From the NCBI GenBank assembly GCA_037176705.1, contig JBAWUJ010000092.1:1-64000 (forward strand): 64,000 nucleotides of DNA, written 5' to 3'. The stretch's first letter is position 1. The number at the start of each line of letters is the position of its first letter. The notes under the pieces are model-generated. The model did not search any database. It saw only the letters and a program-made list of their open reading frames with translations, and was not told the DNA's origin. The position numbers and the translations under genes are program-made. The stretch is from Molossus alvarezi. Its lineage: Eukaryota > Chordata > Mammalia > Chiroptera > Molossidae. Below are positions 32,579 to 45,083 of the stretch, one piece after another.

Positions 32579-35515
32579 CTTCATTGCTGTACCCTGGTAG
32601 AGGCCATCATTGTCTCCTGCCTGGAATATTACATCTGCTTCTTCCTGTCCTCCCTGTGGTTTTCTCTTTACACACAGCTTCTTTTAAAACAAGCCAGCCC
32701 AAGCCCTGAGTCTGTGTAAACCTTTTATCTCATCCAGATATGTGCCAAAGTTGTGAGGAAGGACATTGTCTCTTTTGTTCATCGCTGAATCTCCAGCACC
32801 TCGGGCCATGCTGGGCACCAGGTTGGATATCATTAATTCCAAGACTTTATTTCACAGAAGGTTTGGAATATGTAAGATACAGAGAAGATGAAAGTGGGGG
32901 TCAGAGCAGAATGGGATGGGGGGGCAGGGTAGGTCACATGGGAGCTCTGTCCCTTTTCCCTTGAAGGGGTCAGCAAAGGTGAGCAGGGACTCAGGACATG
33001 ACTCCAGGATGACTGGAGACAGAGTTATGCCTCCTGGGCCCTGGGATGGCCCGGGCCTGTCCCCAAGCCTCCAGCCAGCTGGCTGCTCTTTTTAGTGGCA
33101 CAGAAATGCTCTTCTGAGACTGACTCCTTCAGAAGGCGCCTCCCCACAGCTTGGGTGTTCCTGGCACCTCCCCCTAGTTTAAGAGGAGATGAGAAACCAT
33201 CCAATTGCTACACAATAGGGGCCAGTTAAGTGAGATGAAGTCTGTCAATAGACTGGAAAATTAGGCAGGCACTTAGCAGGCTGAGATGGGAATTCTGTCA
33301 ATACGTGGAGCTGTGTATGAATGTGGTCCTGAGATCCAAGGAGGCCACTGCACTGGAGACACGCACGGATTCAGGCTTCCCATCGCATGTGTGGGGCACC
33401 TGCTATGTGCTCAACACCTGCTGGGCCCTGGGGCACGAGGTGGGAATGACCAACTTCGGCCTTCCTGAGACACACACAGCTGGGCCTGAAAACAGCTGTG
33501 CCCACTAGTGTGGAGCGATATGCAGTCTGTCTATAGGAGAGGGAAGGCCCTATAGATCAAAACCGGGGCCTGCCTCTTACTGGCTAGGAGCCTGGGCAAG
33601 CCCCCGATGGTGCTGGGAACTCTCCCCCTCATGGTGCTGAGTCATCCCCTGAGTCCAGAGCCTGCAGTACTGGGGTCCTCCTTCAGTAACATGGTGATAA
33701 TCACTGGGATCAGATGGCCCGAGTCCATATCCTGGCTCTCCTAATTAACCAGCTTTAAGCCTGTTTCCCAAAGTGTAAATGAGGGTGAAAGCACAGCTTG
33801 TGGCAGTGCAGGAACGCCTGCTCCCGCTTGCCAGGAGCAGAGCATTGGCTGTGCAGCTGAGCACTTGGCCAGCCATAGCTTCCTGCGGCCTCTGCAACAA
33901 GCACTGAGGAGCTTTGGGGTAGGTTGCACATAGCCCTCATGTTGCTCTGAATGACAGCCTACAGTGGCCTTGTGGGGTGGGGGAAAGCCAGGAGAGGATA
34001 GCAAGGGCTGGGCCAGGCTGTCGGGGGCGGTGGGCATCAAAGAGGGGCAGGGCCCTAATTAAGAGGTCTTGGGAACATTGCCTCCCCTGCCCAGCTGTAG
34101 CCGCCCAAGGTTAGGAAGTGCTTTGGCAACATGCTGGTATAACGATGTTCTGATCAGCTGTGTCACAGAGGGGTCAGCAGCTGGGTTTGGGGTGAGAGAC
34201 AGTTTTGAGAAGCAAGAGGGTGTGGGTCCACATGCTCTCCTTTCTGAGTAACTGTGAGCTTGGACCTGAGAGCTTGACCTTCTGGGAGTAGGCTGCCCAG
34301 GCGGCCCTGGGAAAGTCTCCCAGGCTGTTCCTGCACCCCATCACACACCAGGAGGGATCAGGAGACCTTCACAGACTCATGTCTCTGAGACGAACTTGTT
34401 GGGTGGTGTTGGAAGTCAGTCAATGATTCAGACCTCCCATGTGCACAGGGGTGGAAAGGGCAGCCCTGCACAGGAGGAGCTGGGGAGAAGGCTCAGACAT
34501 GCACAGGTGCACATGGACAGAAGGGAAATGTGTTCTTTCCTCCTTCCTCCTCCCCCTTTATTTCTGAGCTCAGAGTCTTGTCTTTGAGAAGCTCCTCCAA
34601 CCACTTTCTGCTTCAACTCTGAGAGAAAGAAACCCCAGAGGTCCCAGGAGTACCAACAGGGATGGCATCGTGGCCACTGCTAGGACCCTCCCCACAGAGA
34701 TGTGGGTTTGAAGCGGGTGGAACTCTCCAAGTGCACCCTCCATTTATGCATATTTTTCCTGCAGTCCCTTCCCCTTTGTCCAGCCCCCATGTTGGGTGTA
34801 AACCAGGATGGCCTGCCTCTGCTGTGCCCACTGTGTCATCTTGGGCAAGCAGCTTCCTACCAGCCCAACCTCCCAGCTGCAGTGTCTGGCTATCTGTCCT
34901 GCCTGCTGCATAGGGACACTGGGAAATCCTGTAACCATCTGCACAAAGGCACCTCTCCCCTGGGTCTGGTGCAAGGGTTCTCTTCGGGACAGGTTGCACT
35001 CCAGTTCCTTTGTCTGCCCTTTGAAACATGTTGAAACATAACCACATCACAAACACATTGGTTCTTCAATTCGCTAACTAGAAATTTATCCTATAATAGA
35101 TGTTCTGTCTTTGATTGTGTTCCCTGGAAACAGCCTCTGAGGCAGAGATCTGCACCCAGGACATTAACTGGGGAAGGTCCTTGGGAACAGCACCTGTTGG
35201 GGAAATGAGGAGGGCAGGGAGGGCAGAGGGAGGAGTTGAATGACCACACAGACCCCACAGGAGCGCTGAGCAAGGATGGCTGTGGGGATGTCCCAAATTA
35301 GGGTAAAGAGATATTTGTGGACCAGTTAGTGGATGTTTATGCCTTCTGGAGGTCTGTAGCTCTGGGTGAGGGCCAGCAGAGGGCAGTGCCTGAAGAGGTT
35401 TACAGCTATGACCTGTCAGCAGCCCATGCCCTGGCAGCTGGGGGAATGAGTGCCCTATTCTAACGGAGTCTTAGCAGTGTGTGACAATATCCCCTCCGCT
35501 TGTCTACATGAGCAT
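32579..35515. other. Mostly unassigned sequence with faint L2-like patches
   Basis: An L2-like phrase, 'cgctgaatctccagcacctcgg ... ctgggcacc' (written here in two parts), lies near 32,785-32,822, and another, 'tatgtgctcaacacctg', near 33,400. Otherwise I see no gene, SINE or LTR. Open frames up to 147 codons overlap on several strands and look fortuitous. Confidence 0.45.
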
Positions 35516-35519
35516 TATA

Positions 35520-35950
35520 GCAATTTATCTAGCAAAAAATTGGACAATGTCCATCCGTGGAGACTTAACCGAATACACCATGGTACATTCACAAAATGAA
35601 ATACTATGCAGCCCTAAAAAAGAAAAAGCTAGTAGAATGCTGATATGGAGCAATCCCACAGATGCAGTCTGAAGTGACAAAAGTAATGCATAGAATTTAT
35701 AAAGACATTGCTAGCATTTGCATGAAAATAAAAGAAGGGTGGGAACATCATGTAAACATATTTTTGTGTAAGGATAAAATATCTCTGGTAAGTTTCATAA
35801 ATGCTGTTAACAGTAAGTGTTTCCAGGATGGGGAACATGGTGGCTGAGGTTGGGAGAAAGACTTCCCTGTGTACCCTTTTATATCTTCTGAATATTGAAA
35901 CATGCAATTGTATTACCGATTTCCAAAAATCAAATGATTTACCTAATTAG
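35520..35950 (+). mobile_element. Old L1 3' end
   Basis: Follows the terminal part of L1 ORF2 and 3' UTR: 'caatgtccatccgtggag', 'gaaatactatgcagcc', 'taaaatatctctggtaag', 'gtgtacccttttatatc', 'ttgaaacatgcaattg'. It has many substitutions and no frame. Confidence 0.75.
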
Positions 35951-36184
35951 ATAGGTTCAATCACATACTGTAAAATAAATTCATGAAGAGGTTGGAAAGA
36001 AGGGGTGGGGCCTTTCAGAAACCAAGTGCTAAAGTGACTGGGGTATTTTGGAGGCCAGGGGAGGCCCATCAGAGGAGCTTCCTCCACAGGGAGAGGGAGG
36101 TCAGAAGACCCAGAGAGGAAGCAATGAGCATCTCTCTTTGAACCTGTGAAGGAAGAGAAGCCTGCTGTGAAGGCTCTGACCAGT

Positions 36185-36285
36185 GCTAGCTCCTTCCTGG
36201 CTGTGTGACCTTGGGCAAGGTCATCTAGGCTCTCTGAGCCTTGGTTATCTCACCTGTTAGGTGGGGATATTATAAAATGCCAAGC
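36185..36285 (+). mobile_element. MIR SINE fragment
   Basis: MIR core in forward orientation: 'tggctgtgtgaccttgggc', 'ctctctgagccttggtta', 'ggtggggatattataa'. Confidence 0.82.
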
Positions 36286-36730
36286 TGCAAAGAAAAACCA
36301 CACACTGGATGTACAGACAGATATAGGGATAGATATTTAAAATATAGTGCTATGTGGGAAAAAAAGACAGAAATTAGAAACATGTTCTCAGGCAAACCAA
36401 TACTACATATTTAACAAGGACAGACATACATATTCAAGGACATATAGCAAGTGCATCAGAATGTGTGTTGGTGTTGGGGAGAGAATGAGAGTGGGGGTTG
36501 GGGGTGTAGGAGAGGAAAGAAAATGCAGATAGAGGGGGCCTATGCACAGGCCAGTGAAAGTACATGATAAGTTAAGGGGAGCAATTTTCTGACACCTTGG
36601 CAGCTGAGGTCCCCTCTGCAAATGATGACTACTCTACAGGGATGTCTCAAGGACTCCGCGAGAGAATCTTTGAGGCATGTCTGAGCACAGAGTGGACACT
36701 TCAGTAAATCTTTGAAAGTCAGCATCTTTA

Positions 36731-36892
36731 GCCCTGGCCAGTTTTTCTCAGTGGTTAGAGCATCGATCGGCCTGTGATCCAGAGAGATCAGGGTTCGGTT
36801 CCCACTAAGGGTGCGTACCTCGGTTGCAGTTTGTCCCCGGCCCTGGTTGGTCGTGCGGGTGGCAGCCACTTGATGTGTCCCTTTCATGTTGA

Positions 36893-36955
<63 letters not shown>

Positions 36956-37017
36956 CCTCCCACTCTATCTGAACAAAAAATAGAAAAATGTCCTCGGGTG
37001 AGGATAAAAATAATAAT
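36731..37017 (+). mobile_element. Ves SINE with clear target-site duplication
   Basis: Full-length: head 'gccctggccagtttttctc', A-box 'cagtggttagagcatcg', B-box 'gggttcggttcccac', 'ggtggcagccacttgatg', a CT run (about 36,897-36,946), 'cactctatctgaac', and the terminal 'cctcgggtgaggataaaa'. It is flanked by perfect copies of 'aaagtcagcatcttta' at 36,715-36,730 and 37,018-37,033, which proves L1-type retrotransposition. Confidence 0.95.
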
Positions 37018-37359
37018 AAAGTCAGCATCTTTACATGGGTTTGTTTTTTGTTATTTTACCCTTCATTCTTTTCAACTTCAACAGCAACACACAAGTCAAT
37101 GAGTGTGTGTGAGCACGGCCCCAGACAAACAAAAGTGACTATAGGCAGTGGGTAGCAGGGCCAGGATTTAGCACAGGTCTGCCTGTCTCCAAATTCGACT
37201 CTTCTTCCCATATAGCAATGTGTCCCTAAAACATCTCCCAGTGGAAACCAGACACCCGAGTTGGTAATGGACCTGAGGACTCACAGATGACAGAAGCTTG
37301 GGCCTTAAGGGACTTGGATCTGGCTGGAGAGGTGGGGCATGCTCATCTTCAGGGCACTG

Positions 37360-38130
37360 ATGGATATAGAAGACATGAGACCAGATTTGTCTTTTTTCCC
37401 TGGCTGCTTTTAGAATTTTCTCTTTCTGTTTGATGTTCTGCACGATGAGTTTCTCTTAATAACCAAGGACCATCTTCAGGAAGCCAGTTAGGACTCAATG
37501 GTCCCTGAACCCACAGAATTCAGGAAGCCTAGCCAGATGGTCTAGATGAGACCTTTTTGTATTTATCCTGCTTTTTTTTTTTTTATCCTCACCCGAGGAC
37601 ATTTTTCCATTTTTTGTACAGATAGAGTGGGAGGGAGAGAGAGGAAGGGAGAGAGAGAGAGAAACATCGACGTGAAGGGACACATCGAGTGGCTGCCACC
37701 CGCACGACCAACCAGGGCCGGGGACAAACTGCAACCGAAGTACATGCCCTTAGCGGGAACCGAACCCGGGCCTCTCCAGACCGCAGGCCGACGCTCTAAC
37801 CGCTGAGCCAAACTGGCCAGGGCTATCCTGCTTTTCATTATGCTTCCTGTCTCTGTGAATCCACATTTTAGTCAAAATAAAAAATTTCCAGCCATTATTG
37901 TTTCAAATAATTTCTTATCTCTATTTCCCTTCTTCTGACACTCCAATTAGTTTATCATGTCTTTTAACCTTCTCATATTTTATGTCCTTGACTTCTGTGA
38001 TGCAATCCGAGTAATATCTTCATTTCCAGTCTCCACTTCATTAATTCCTTCTTCAGCTCTGTCCAATCTCTTACCCGACCCATGCATTGATTTGGTTTTA
38101 TTATGAGGTATATTCAGTCCTTTAAAAAAA
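37360..38130 (-). mobile_element. Old L1 fragment, antisense, split by a SINE
   Basis: Antisense phrases typical of old L1 5'/ORF1-side sequence: 'ggctgcttttagaattttc', 'tttccagccattattgtttc', 'tctgacactccaattagttt', 'ctccacttcattaattcc'. It is interrupted by the SINE at 37,576-37,823. Boundaries are approximate. Confidence 0.55.
37576..37823 (-). mobile_element. Ves SINE with target-site duplication
   Basis: On the minus strand the head ends at 'ccgctgagccaaactggcc' and the tail is the T-run at about 37,572-37,584. It is flanked by 'tatcctgctttt' (37,564-37,575) and the same 12 bp at 37,824-37,835. Many CpGs remain intact ('cgaacccggg', 'ggccgacgc'), so it is relatively young. Confidence 0.93.
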
Positions 38131-38137
38131 TCTGCCT

Positions 38138-38390
38138 TGCACTGGCCAGTTTGGCTCAGTGATTGGAGCATCGGCTTGCAAACCAGAGAGTCCCGGGTTT
38201 GGTTCCCACTAAGGGCATGTACCTCGGTTGCAGTTTGTCCTGGCCCTGGTTGGGTTATGTGGATGGCAATCACTCAATGTGTCCCTTTCACGTTAATGTT
38301 TCTCTCTCTTCCTCTCTCTCCATCCCACTCTATCTGAACAAAAAATGGAAAAATGCCTCGGGTGAGAATAAAAAGAAAAAAATAATAATA
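38138..38390 (+). mobile_element. Ves SINE
   Basis: Head 'actggccagtttggctcag', B-box 'gggtttggttcccac', 'gcatgtacctcggttgcag', body with CT tract, 'cactctatctgaac', and tail 'gggtgagaataaaaag'. The target-site duplication is not resolvable by eye. Confidence 0.92.
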
Positions 38391-39879
38391 ATATACTTTG
38401 TGCATAACTATATTCTAACCAGTGCCTAGCTATTTTGGTATTCAAACTCCTAGGGAATTCTGATCCGTGGCATATGGTTTCTGCTGACTCTCACCCATGG
38501 TGGCTCCTTTTCATAAGTATTTGGTGAACTTTGATTATGAGGAGTTGCTGTTTGTTTCCTAACTCTAATCTGTGGGGATCCCAGGGGAGTCCATTGGATG
38601 TTGTCCTCCAGAAAGGATTTGTAGCAGCTTTTGATGGAAGCCAGGGGACACTGGCCACCTGAGCAGGAGTGTCAGGTCAGTTTCTCTGTGGTTCCTGCTG
38701 TTTTCCTGTGTAGCATGTTCCCTGAGGTCATGTTCCCCAGGATTCCCGTGACATCTCCCAAGCTCCACATTATTAAATTTGGTTTATTAAGGATCCAAGT
38801 GTTTCATAGAGAGGGGGTGCTTTGGAGTGTCTATTCCCTTGAGTTCCTTTATGTGATGTGTCTAGACGAGAGGTCCAGGGGTCAGAGCCGGACAGGCAGT
38901 TACCAAAGACTGGGGCACAATGGGGTGGGGGTGGGGGTGGGGGTTGTCAAATGAGCAAAGTCCCAGATATTCTCTCTGCCCAGGTAGGCAGATCCAGTAG
39001 ATCTGGGGTGGGGGCCAGTGAATTTTCTACCCCACACCTCCCACTTCATGAGATTCTGATGCCGATGGTGCAGGTCCACTTCAAGAAACTCTGGGCTACA
39101 GAAATCAAAGAAGGCTTCATGGAGGAAGCTGTATTTGACCAGAATCTTAAAGGGGCTCAGTCAAAGGAAGCAGAGACAAGAACAGGGAATAGACAGCCTA
39201 GTCTGTCCAGTGTGTAAAGTCCTGTCAGCAAGGCAGGAGAGAGGGAGGGCCCAGATGGTAGAGGTCCTGAAATCTCAGACCTAGGATTTGGGGCTCAATC
39301 CTACGCAGTCTTGGGAGCCACTGAAAACTCCTGGGGGAGGAGATGCAGGGACAAGTTTAAAGTGGGATTTCAGGAACTGACAGCAGGGGCCTGAATGAAT
39401 TGTATTCCTACAGTTACCCACTTACTATGGAGAATAATTAATTAAATCATGCTGTTATTTTAATAAAGTTGTGCTTTTTTAGAAAGAGGAAGAGCAACTA
39501 GCTAATGCTCAGTGTTCTGGGCTGTCAGCTCGAGGGGCCTGGGGGAGGAAGTTGAACAGGCAGACTGACGAGGCTTCCACCAGGCAGGGCTGGGTGAATT
39601 TGGTGGGTATGAGGCCCAGCAGGTCCTAACAGGATTCCTGAAGATGGGCCTTGGCCATTATGAGGAACTCATTCATTAAGGCCTATGTTCGTGCCTTAGA
39701 CTCTACAACCACAGAGGCAGGCAGCTGTCCCGTCACCCTAATGGGGGATGTGAAATACTGCCACCACGGTAAGGTACATGGTAACGGGTACACTGTGGTA
39801 AATGCTCACCATGCTAATGCCATGATTCCCAGCTCACCTACTGCTTTCACCAACAGCGTCACCCAAGTGACGGGCTCGC

Positions 39880-40000
39880 TCCCTCTGTGAAGGATGAGAC
39901 TCAGAGAGGCTGACTGACTTACCAGGGGTCACACAGCAAACCAGAAGCAGAGTTAGCACTTAAACCCAAGTCTCCTGGTGGCAGCCAGAGTTCTGGCCAT
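39880..40000 (-). mobile_element. MIR SINE fragment
   Basis: Reverse MIR core: 'gagactcagagaggctgac', 'gacttaccaggggtcacac', 'agcagagttagcacttaaac'. Confidence 0.8.
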
Positions 40001-41744
40001 TGTGCTTCTGGTGATGGAGGAAACGGTGAGGGGGCTTCTCAGTTAGGGTGCTGCTGAAGAGGGCGGCAGTGTTCAGGGGAAGTAGTTTTCCTTGGGCAGG
40101 GCACCTAAGTTCTTTTCAAGGACAGCACGTCCTCATAGTACAAATGCTTGAATGATGGCCAGGCCCGCTCCCTGCCTCCACACTGGATGCCCCTGAGCCT
40201 CATGAGATAATCTTGCAACCAGCGGGGAGATCTTGTCTCTAGCACAGATCCCTGCCTGCCCCAACCCTGCAGCCCTAGAGCTGGGGAAGTCCTTCCTGCT
40301 GTCTACCTCCGCTCTCCTGCCGCTGCCCTCCATTCCCACCATAAGCAGGAAACAGTGGTTGCTCACATACCACAGTAACCTCCACAGCACCAGTCTAGCA
40401 TCTTCCATCCCACCTTGAGCAGAATTGACAGCCAGCTTGGCTTGCGTTCCCCCAGACAAGGAGTGTGCCCCTCCCTTGGACTGGAGCTCTTCCAGAGCAG
40501 GGGCTCCCTGGGAGCAGAGTAGTGCACCCCCCTCAGACTGGGGCACCCTAAGGACAGGTATCATGCCTCCTACCTTAGCATTCTCTCCTCTGTCTAGCCC
40601 ATGGGGTTGGGGAGACCATGAGCGTGCTTGGAGCAGAAAACTGCCTCTACACTGTCCCTTGGCCCAGGGGTCTGGGCTTCTAGGATTTTTTTCTCTCTGA
40701 ACATTTAGACTGTGACAGGGCTGCAGGGCCCAGAGTGAGTGTGGGAGATTGCCCTGGTCAGGAGGGGCTTCTGGGGTTCAACTGCAGCAGTGGCTGAGAT
40801 GGCAGTGGGCTGAGATGGCCCCGACAGGGGCTGCAGGGGCTGAGGCAGCTCCAGGCTATCTCCCGCTCCCTGCTTCAGGCTGTGGGCTCAGACACAATGT
40901 CCTGAGGTGGGAAAGGGCTCTGCAGCCCTGGGGATCTCCTGCCATCAGCATGCCCCAGCCCTGCCAGCAAGTGCTGTGTGTGTTCTCAGCTTGGCCATCC
41001 TGGGGGCTTCCCACATTTTTTTCTTGGTGTGGGCACCTGGGGAGGAGAGTGGTGCCCCTCCAAGGTAGTTCAGAGTGGGGGTCAAACAGGGTTCATGATC
41101 TGATTTTCTCTGAGGCCTCAAGCCCACCCATTTGCCTCGGTGGGCCCCTGAGTCACAGAGTGGCTCCCCAACCAGCAGCACCAGCACCACAGGCCCAGTG
41201 AGCATCCGGGATCTCGGCTCCCACCAGACTCACTGGGTCAGAATCTGCACTTGGACAAGACCTGGGTGCTTCACGGTGCATTCCAACAGGCACAGCCCAA
41301 GAGTGCCATCCCGAGGTTCTTCCCAATTTGCTGGGAGAGGTTTTTGAAGCTGGCTTCACCAATTTTTATGAAGAAAGCTCCCTGATTTCTCTATCTGGCC
41401 TCAGAAAACTCTCAGTTTGGGTGGGAAAGAGCCCTAAACTGGGAAGGAGCAGCAGCCTGAGCCAGGGGTGGAGCTTGGGTCTGGAGCTTTTCTCAACCCA
41501 TAAAATTCCAGGGAGTGGCCATTTTCTGGGGTCCTGCAGCTCCCTTTCTCCCAGATGTTTACTGGTTGCCTTTCTCTGGCCCACCTCCCACATTAGCAGC
41601 CCGGGGCTGGCCAGCTGGGAAGAGAAGTGCCCTTCTGCCTGGCCACAAGGAGAACCAGGTGGCCGGTGATGCAGATGACCGGAGATGTTAATGACCCCAG
41701 GCCAGCTCAGGGTGCTCCAGCATCTCTGGGGCAGCAGCATGCAC

Positions 41745-41746
41745 GC

Positions 41747-41783
<37 letters not shown>

Positions 41784-41785
41784 GT
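41745..41785. repeat. (GT)n microsatellite
   Basis: GT run followed by 'atagttgtgtgt'. It gives a histidine/threonine repeat frame on the minus strand that is not a gene. Confidence 0.95.
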
Positions 41786-42374
41786 TGTGTGTAGGGCAAT
41801 CACTGCCTCCTGAGTGACAGGCCATGATCCACACCCCCCAGCAGGACTGTGGGCATCACGGCTGTAGCCTCTCTTCAAACCACCAGCTGGCCCTGCCCCA
41901 TTCTTCCCTCAGATCCCTGCCAGAGACCTGCTCCAGAAAAAGTCTGTGGGCTCAGGGGTTTGTTTCTGCTCCCCTAGGGGGAGACTGGGCACCTTCATTC
42001 ATGCTTCCATCACCGCCTCGGGCCACATGTCCCCAACCACTGTGTTCGCCTGTCCTTCCCAGGGACTCTTGGGGGCCAGTGAGATGTGCAGCAAGAGAGG
42101 TGCTCTCATAGGAGCAGGCAAAAGGCCATGTCCCAGGAGCAGGGGGTGGGAAGGCAGGACCCCTCTCAGGTCCATGAGACCACTCCCCTCACTACCCTCT
42201 GCAGTAAGCACATACTGAGCTCCTGTGTGCACCCAACCAGCACTGGCCTCCAGCATATCAGACAGGGCTGCAGAAGACAGACAAGACTAAGAAGAAATGT
42301 GAATGCAGAGGATGGGAAACAACCCCAGTGTGCAGAAGCAGCACGATGCTATGTGAAGTGTGCTACAGCCATGT

Positions 42375-42875
42375 TCTAGTTAACTGTTGCTGTGTAATAA
42401 ACCGCTCCCAAAACTTAGTGGCTTAAGACAGCCAAAGTCATTTATGTCCTCCACATACCTGCAATTTGGGCAGGATCAGCAAGGCAGTTGTGTGCTTTAT
42501 GTGGAACCAGCTGGGACAGCTCGGTCCAGGCTGGAGGAGTCACTTCAAGGCGACTTCCTCACCTGAGTTGGAACTGGCTGTGGGCTGCGAGCTCAGCTGG
42601 GCTGGGACCCTGGGACCTCTGCTGCTCTCCCTGTGAGCTTCAGGACCAGATGGGCTTCCTGGAAGCATGGTGGCTGGGTCCCAAGAGGGCAAGGTGGAAT
42701 TTTTATGACTCATCAAATCGTGTTTAGGGGCAGTCACAAAGGTCAGCCCAGGTTCCAGGGGAGGCGACAGACTCCACTTATCGATGGGGGAGTGGAGAGG
42801 TCCTAGAAAAGCTGGTGAGGTGGGAGCTACTGTTCAGCCATCTTTGGAAAATACAATCTGCCACAAGCCATAATA
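42375..42875. mobile_element. Ancient interspersed repeat, family A
   Basis: Starts 'gttgctgtgtaataaaccg', 'aaaacttagtggcttaag' and ends 'catctttggaaaatacaatc', 'tgccac'. Related copies occur at 51,275-51,370, 62,440-62,752 and 62,755-63,140 in this window. It is a widespread mammalian repeat whose formal name I cannot assign with confidence. Confidence 0.65.
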
Positions 42876-43110
42876 CGGAACACCATGCGATCTTTAAGAG
42901 AGTTATATTTTCGAATGAGAAAACAAGTTATAAAACATTTATGAAAAAGAGAAATGCATGTGCATATTTATGAGAACAGTGCTGGAAGGACATCCACTGA
43001 AGGACTGCGATCGCTTCCCTCTGCGCTATGCTTTGTTCTTTCTCTTTAATGCACTAACTTTTTCTTAAAACAGACATGCATTATTTTTCTAATTAAAATA
43101 ATACAATCTT

Positions 43111-43322
43111 GCCCAGCCAGTGTGGCTCAGTGCATCAACCCATGCACCATGAGGTCACCAGTTTGATTCCCAGTCAAGGCACATGCCCAGGTTGTGGGCC
43201 AGATCTTCAGAGGGGGGCATGCAGGAGGCACCCAATCGATGTTCTCTCTCATCAATGTTTCTATCTCTCTCTCCATCTCCCTTCTTCTCTCTGTAAAAAA
43301 TCAATAATAAAAAAAAAAACCC
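43111..43322 (+). mobile_element. Ves-related SINE, second subfamily
   Basis: Head 'cccagccagtgtggctcag', B-box 'gtttgattcccagtcaagg', then 'gcacatgcccaggttgtgg', 'catgcaggaggcacccaatc', CT tract, and 'aatcaataataaaaaaa'. The body ('catgcaggaggc') differs from the main Ves type here. Short 'acaatct' repeats flank it (43,104 and 43,325 areas), possibly a target-site duplication. Confidence 0.85.
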
Positions 43323-43902
43323 AACACAATCTATTTCTATGTTGAAAAACAAGTAACTACACAAAGGACACAAGTGGGAAGTAAATGATCCAAGACAAGT
43401 GAAAGGCCCTAAACAGAAGGAAGAGAAGTTCTTCCACGGGGAGGTTTTGATGTTCTGATGTGCACCAGGAATCTACAGGGGGCATTAGGCTATACATCAT
43501 TTTCCACTTTGATTTGACCAAGAAAGAATGTGAGCTGTGTGTGCACAGGTGTGTGGGATGCACAGGTGTGTGTGTGTGTATATGCACATCTGTGTCATGG
43601 TGTGTGTGCTTGCTGTTATAGGTTGTGTGTGTTGTGAGTATGCATGCTTTGTGGCATCTCACAGAACATGTGATGCTCACACATACTTTGGGCACTTCCA
43701 GTCCAGACAAGTGCTCCTGAGCTCTTTGGAGAAAGAGGGCACTTTCCTTCACCTGCAGTCCTTTTCCCTCTGTGTCTGCCGCTTCTTTTCTCTCCCAGTG
43801 GTCTCACTAGCAGCCCTCAGCCCCTCACCCATGGCAGAGTTGGAAAGGGGGTCTCCCTCCACTCCCTTCCTGCTCCCTCATGGTTTCTCTTAAGCCCTTA
43901 AA

Positions 43903-44152
43903 GCCCTGGCCAGTTTGGCTCAGTGGTTAGAGTGTCGGCCTGCGGTCCGGAGAGACCCGGGTTCGGTTCCCGTTAAGGGCATGTACCTTGGTTGCAGTTT
44001 GTCCCCGGCCCTGGTCGGTCATGCGGGTGGCAGCCACTCCATATGTCCCTTCACATCGATGTTTCTCCCTCTCTCTCCCTTCCTCTCTCTCCCTCCCACT
44101 CTATCTGTACAAAAAATGGAAAAATATCCTCGGGTGAGGATAAAAAAAAAAA
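43903..44152 (+). mobile_element. Ves SINE
   Basis: Complete element: 'gccctggccagtttggctc', A-box region 'agtggttagagtgtcgg', B-box 'gggttcggttcccg', 'ggtggcagccactcc', 'cactctatctgtac', and 'cctcgggtgaggata' plus an A-run. It retains several CpGs. It lies just upstream of the L1 insertion. Confidence 0.94.
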
Positions 44153-44267
44153 GTTGCAGGATTTGGATAGGGAAAGTGAGTTGAGAGAGAACACACTGAG
44201 GCAGAACTCAAGAGAAAGCCAGAGATTCCCAGAAAGTTTGACAAACAGCATTTAAATGCCCCTCCGA

Positions 44268-45083
44268 ACCGAAAAATGGCGGCGGAGTGAACGGAGCTAC
44301 ACAGACCGTCTCCCAGAACCAAACTGGAATTACAACTATAACACAGACAAATCGACGGGAAACACCAACAGAAAAGCAGCTTGCAAGGACCATACAACGA
44401 GGGACACTGACTGCATCCCGGTAGGCTTGCGAAGGCGCGAGACGGGGCTGGGAGCCCACGGTCGGCAGCTCGGCAGCGGCCTTAGCTGTAAGCGGCGCCT
44501 GCAGGTCACACTCCCAGGCGGCTCCACAGCGCAGATGGGACAGAGGCTGAAACAGCCACAGCCACTCACCTTGGGCTCCGGCGGAGGGGGGGCAGACTGG
44601 GCTGGAGCTGTGTCGGGACACTCGGGGTTTGGAGGGCGCTCAGAGCTTTGGCTGAGTGCAGCCACTCAGGACAGTGGCCACATTGCTCCTTCCCAGGGCA
44701 CTGGGGAGAGGCAGCAGCCCCTCCCTCGGAGATCCAACCCCACCCTGTGGGCCATTGAAGTGTTAATTGAGGCTCACTAACAACCAGCATCTGCCCCACC
44801 CTCGTGAAAGCCCCTTGGCTGAGCACCAGAGGGAGTTTTTCAATCAACTGACAACCCAAAACTCATCAATTAATCTAGACTGCTAGCCTCCAGGCAAAAA
44901 AGCTAGAGGATAACAGTACCTTTCCTGGGCTGGCAACTTTAACCAGGAAAGTAAGACTTGACAGTGGTGTTCAACGTGGTCCTCCCTCGCTCATCTAAAC
45001 ACAGGAGAGGGAGCCACAAACAGCAGAACACAACACCCACAGGGAGAACTTGACAGGCTCCAAAGCCCACAGTGATAGCCAAA
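44268..45083 (+). promoter_or_regulatory. L1 5' UTR / internal promoter
   Basis: The first bases contain 'aaaatggcggc' (44,273-44,283), matching the YY1 site that in human L1 sits at the start of the 5' UTR and positions transcription initiation. The next 350 bp are locally CpG-rich ('gaaggcgcgagacggggc', 'agctcggcagcggcc'), unlike the surroundings, as is typical of a methylation-controlled L1 promoter. The promoter role follows from family knowledge. Activity is not shown. Confidence 0.75.

Larger units (their letters stand above)
38391..42374. other. Mostly unassigned sequence
   Basis: Holds a GGGGGT tandem (about 38,924-38,945), an AT-motif-rich patch near 39,425-39,475 ('aataattaattaaatc'), one MIR fragment and a GT microsatellite (both listed separately). 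No gene was recognised. Frames up to 170 codons overlap on both strands and appear fortuitous in GC-rich DNA. Confidence 0.45.

Noticed and set aside
36881..36983. Serine/leucine repeat protein from CT-rich tracts (also at 52,573 and 31,990)
   Set aside because: Microsatellite translation within a SINE body or simple repeat, not a gene.
44208..44621. A 137-codon antisense frame over the L1 5' UTR, reminiscent of the primate ORF0 idea
   Set aside because: It runs past the L1 boundary into flanking DNA and shows no conserved features. A long frame in CpG-rich DNA is expected by chance.
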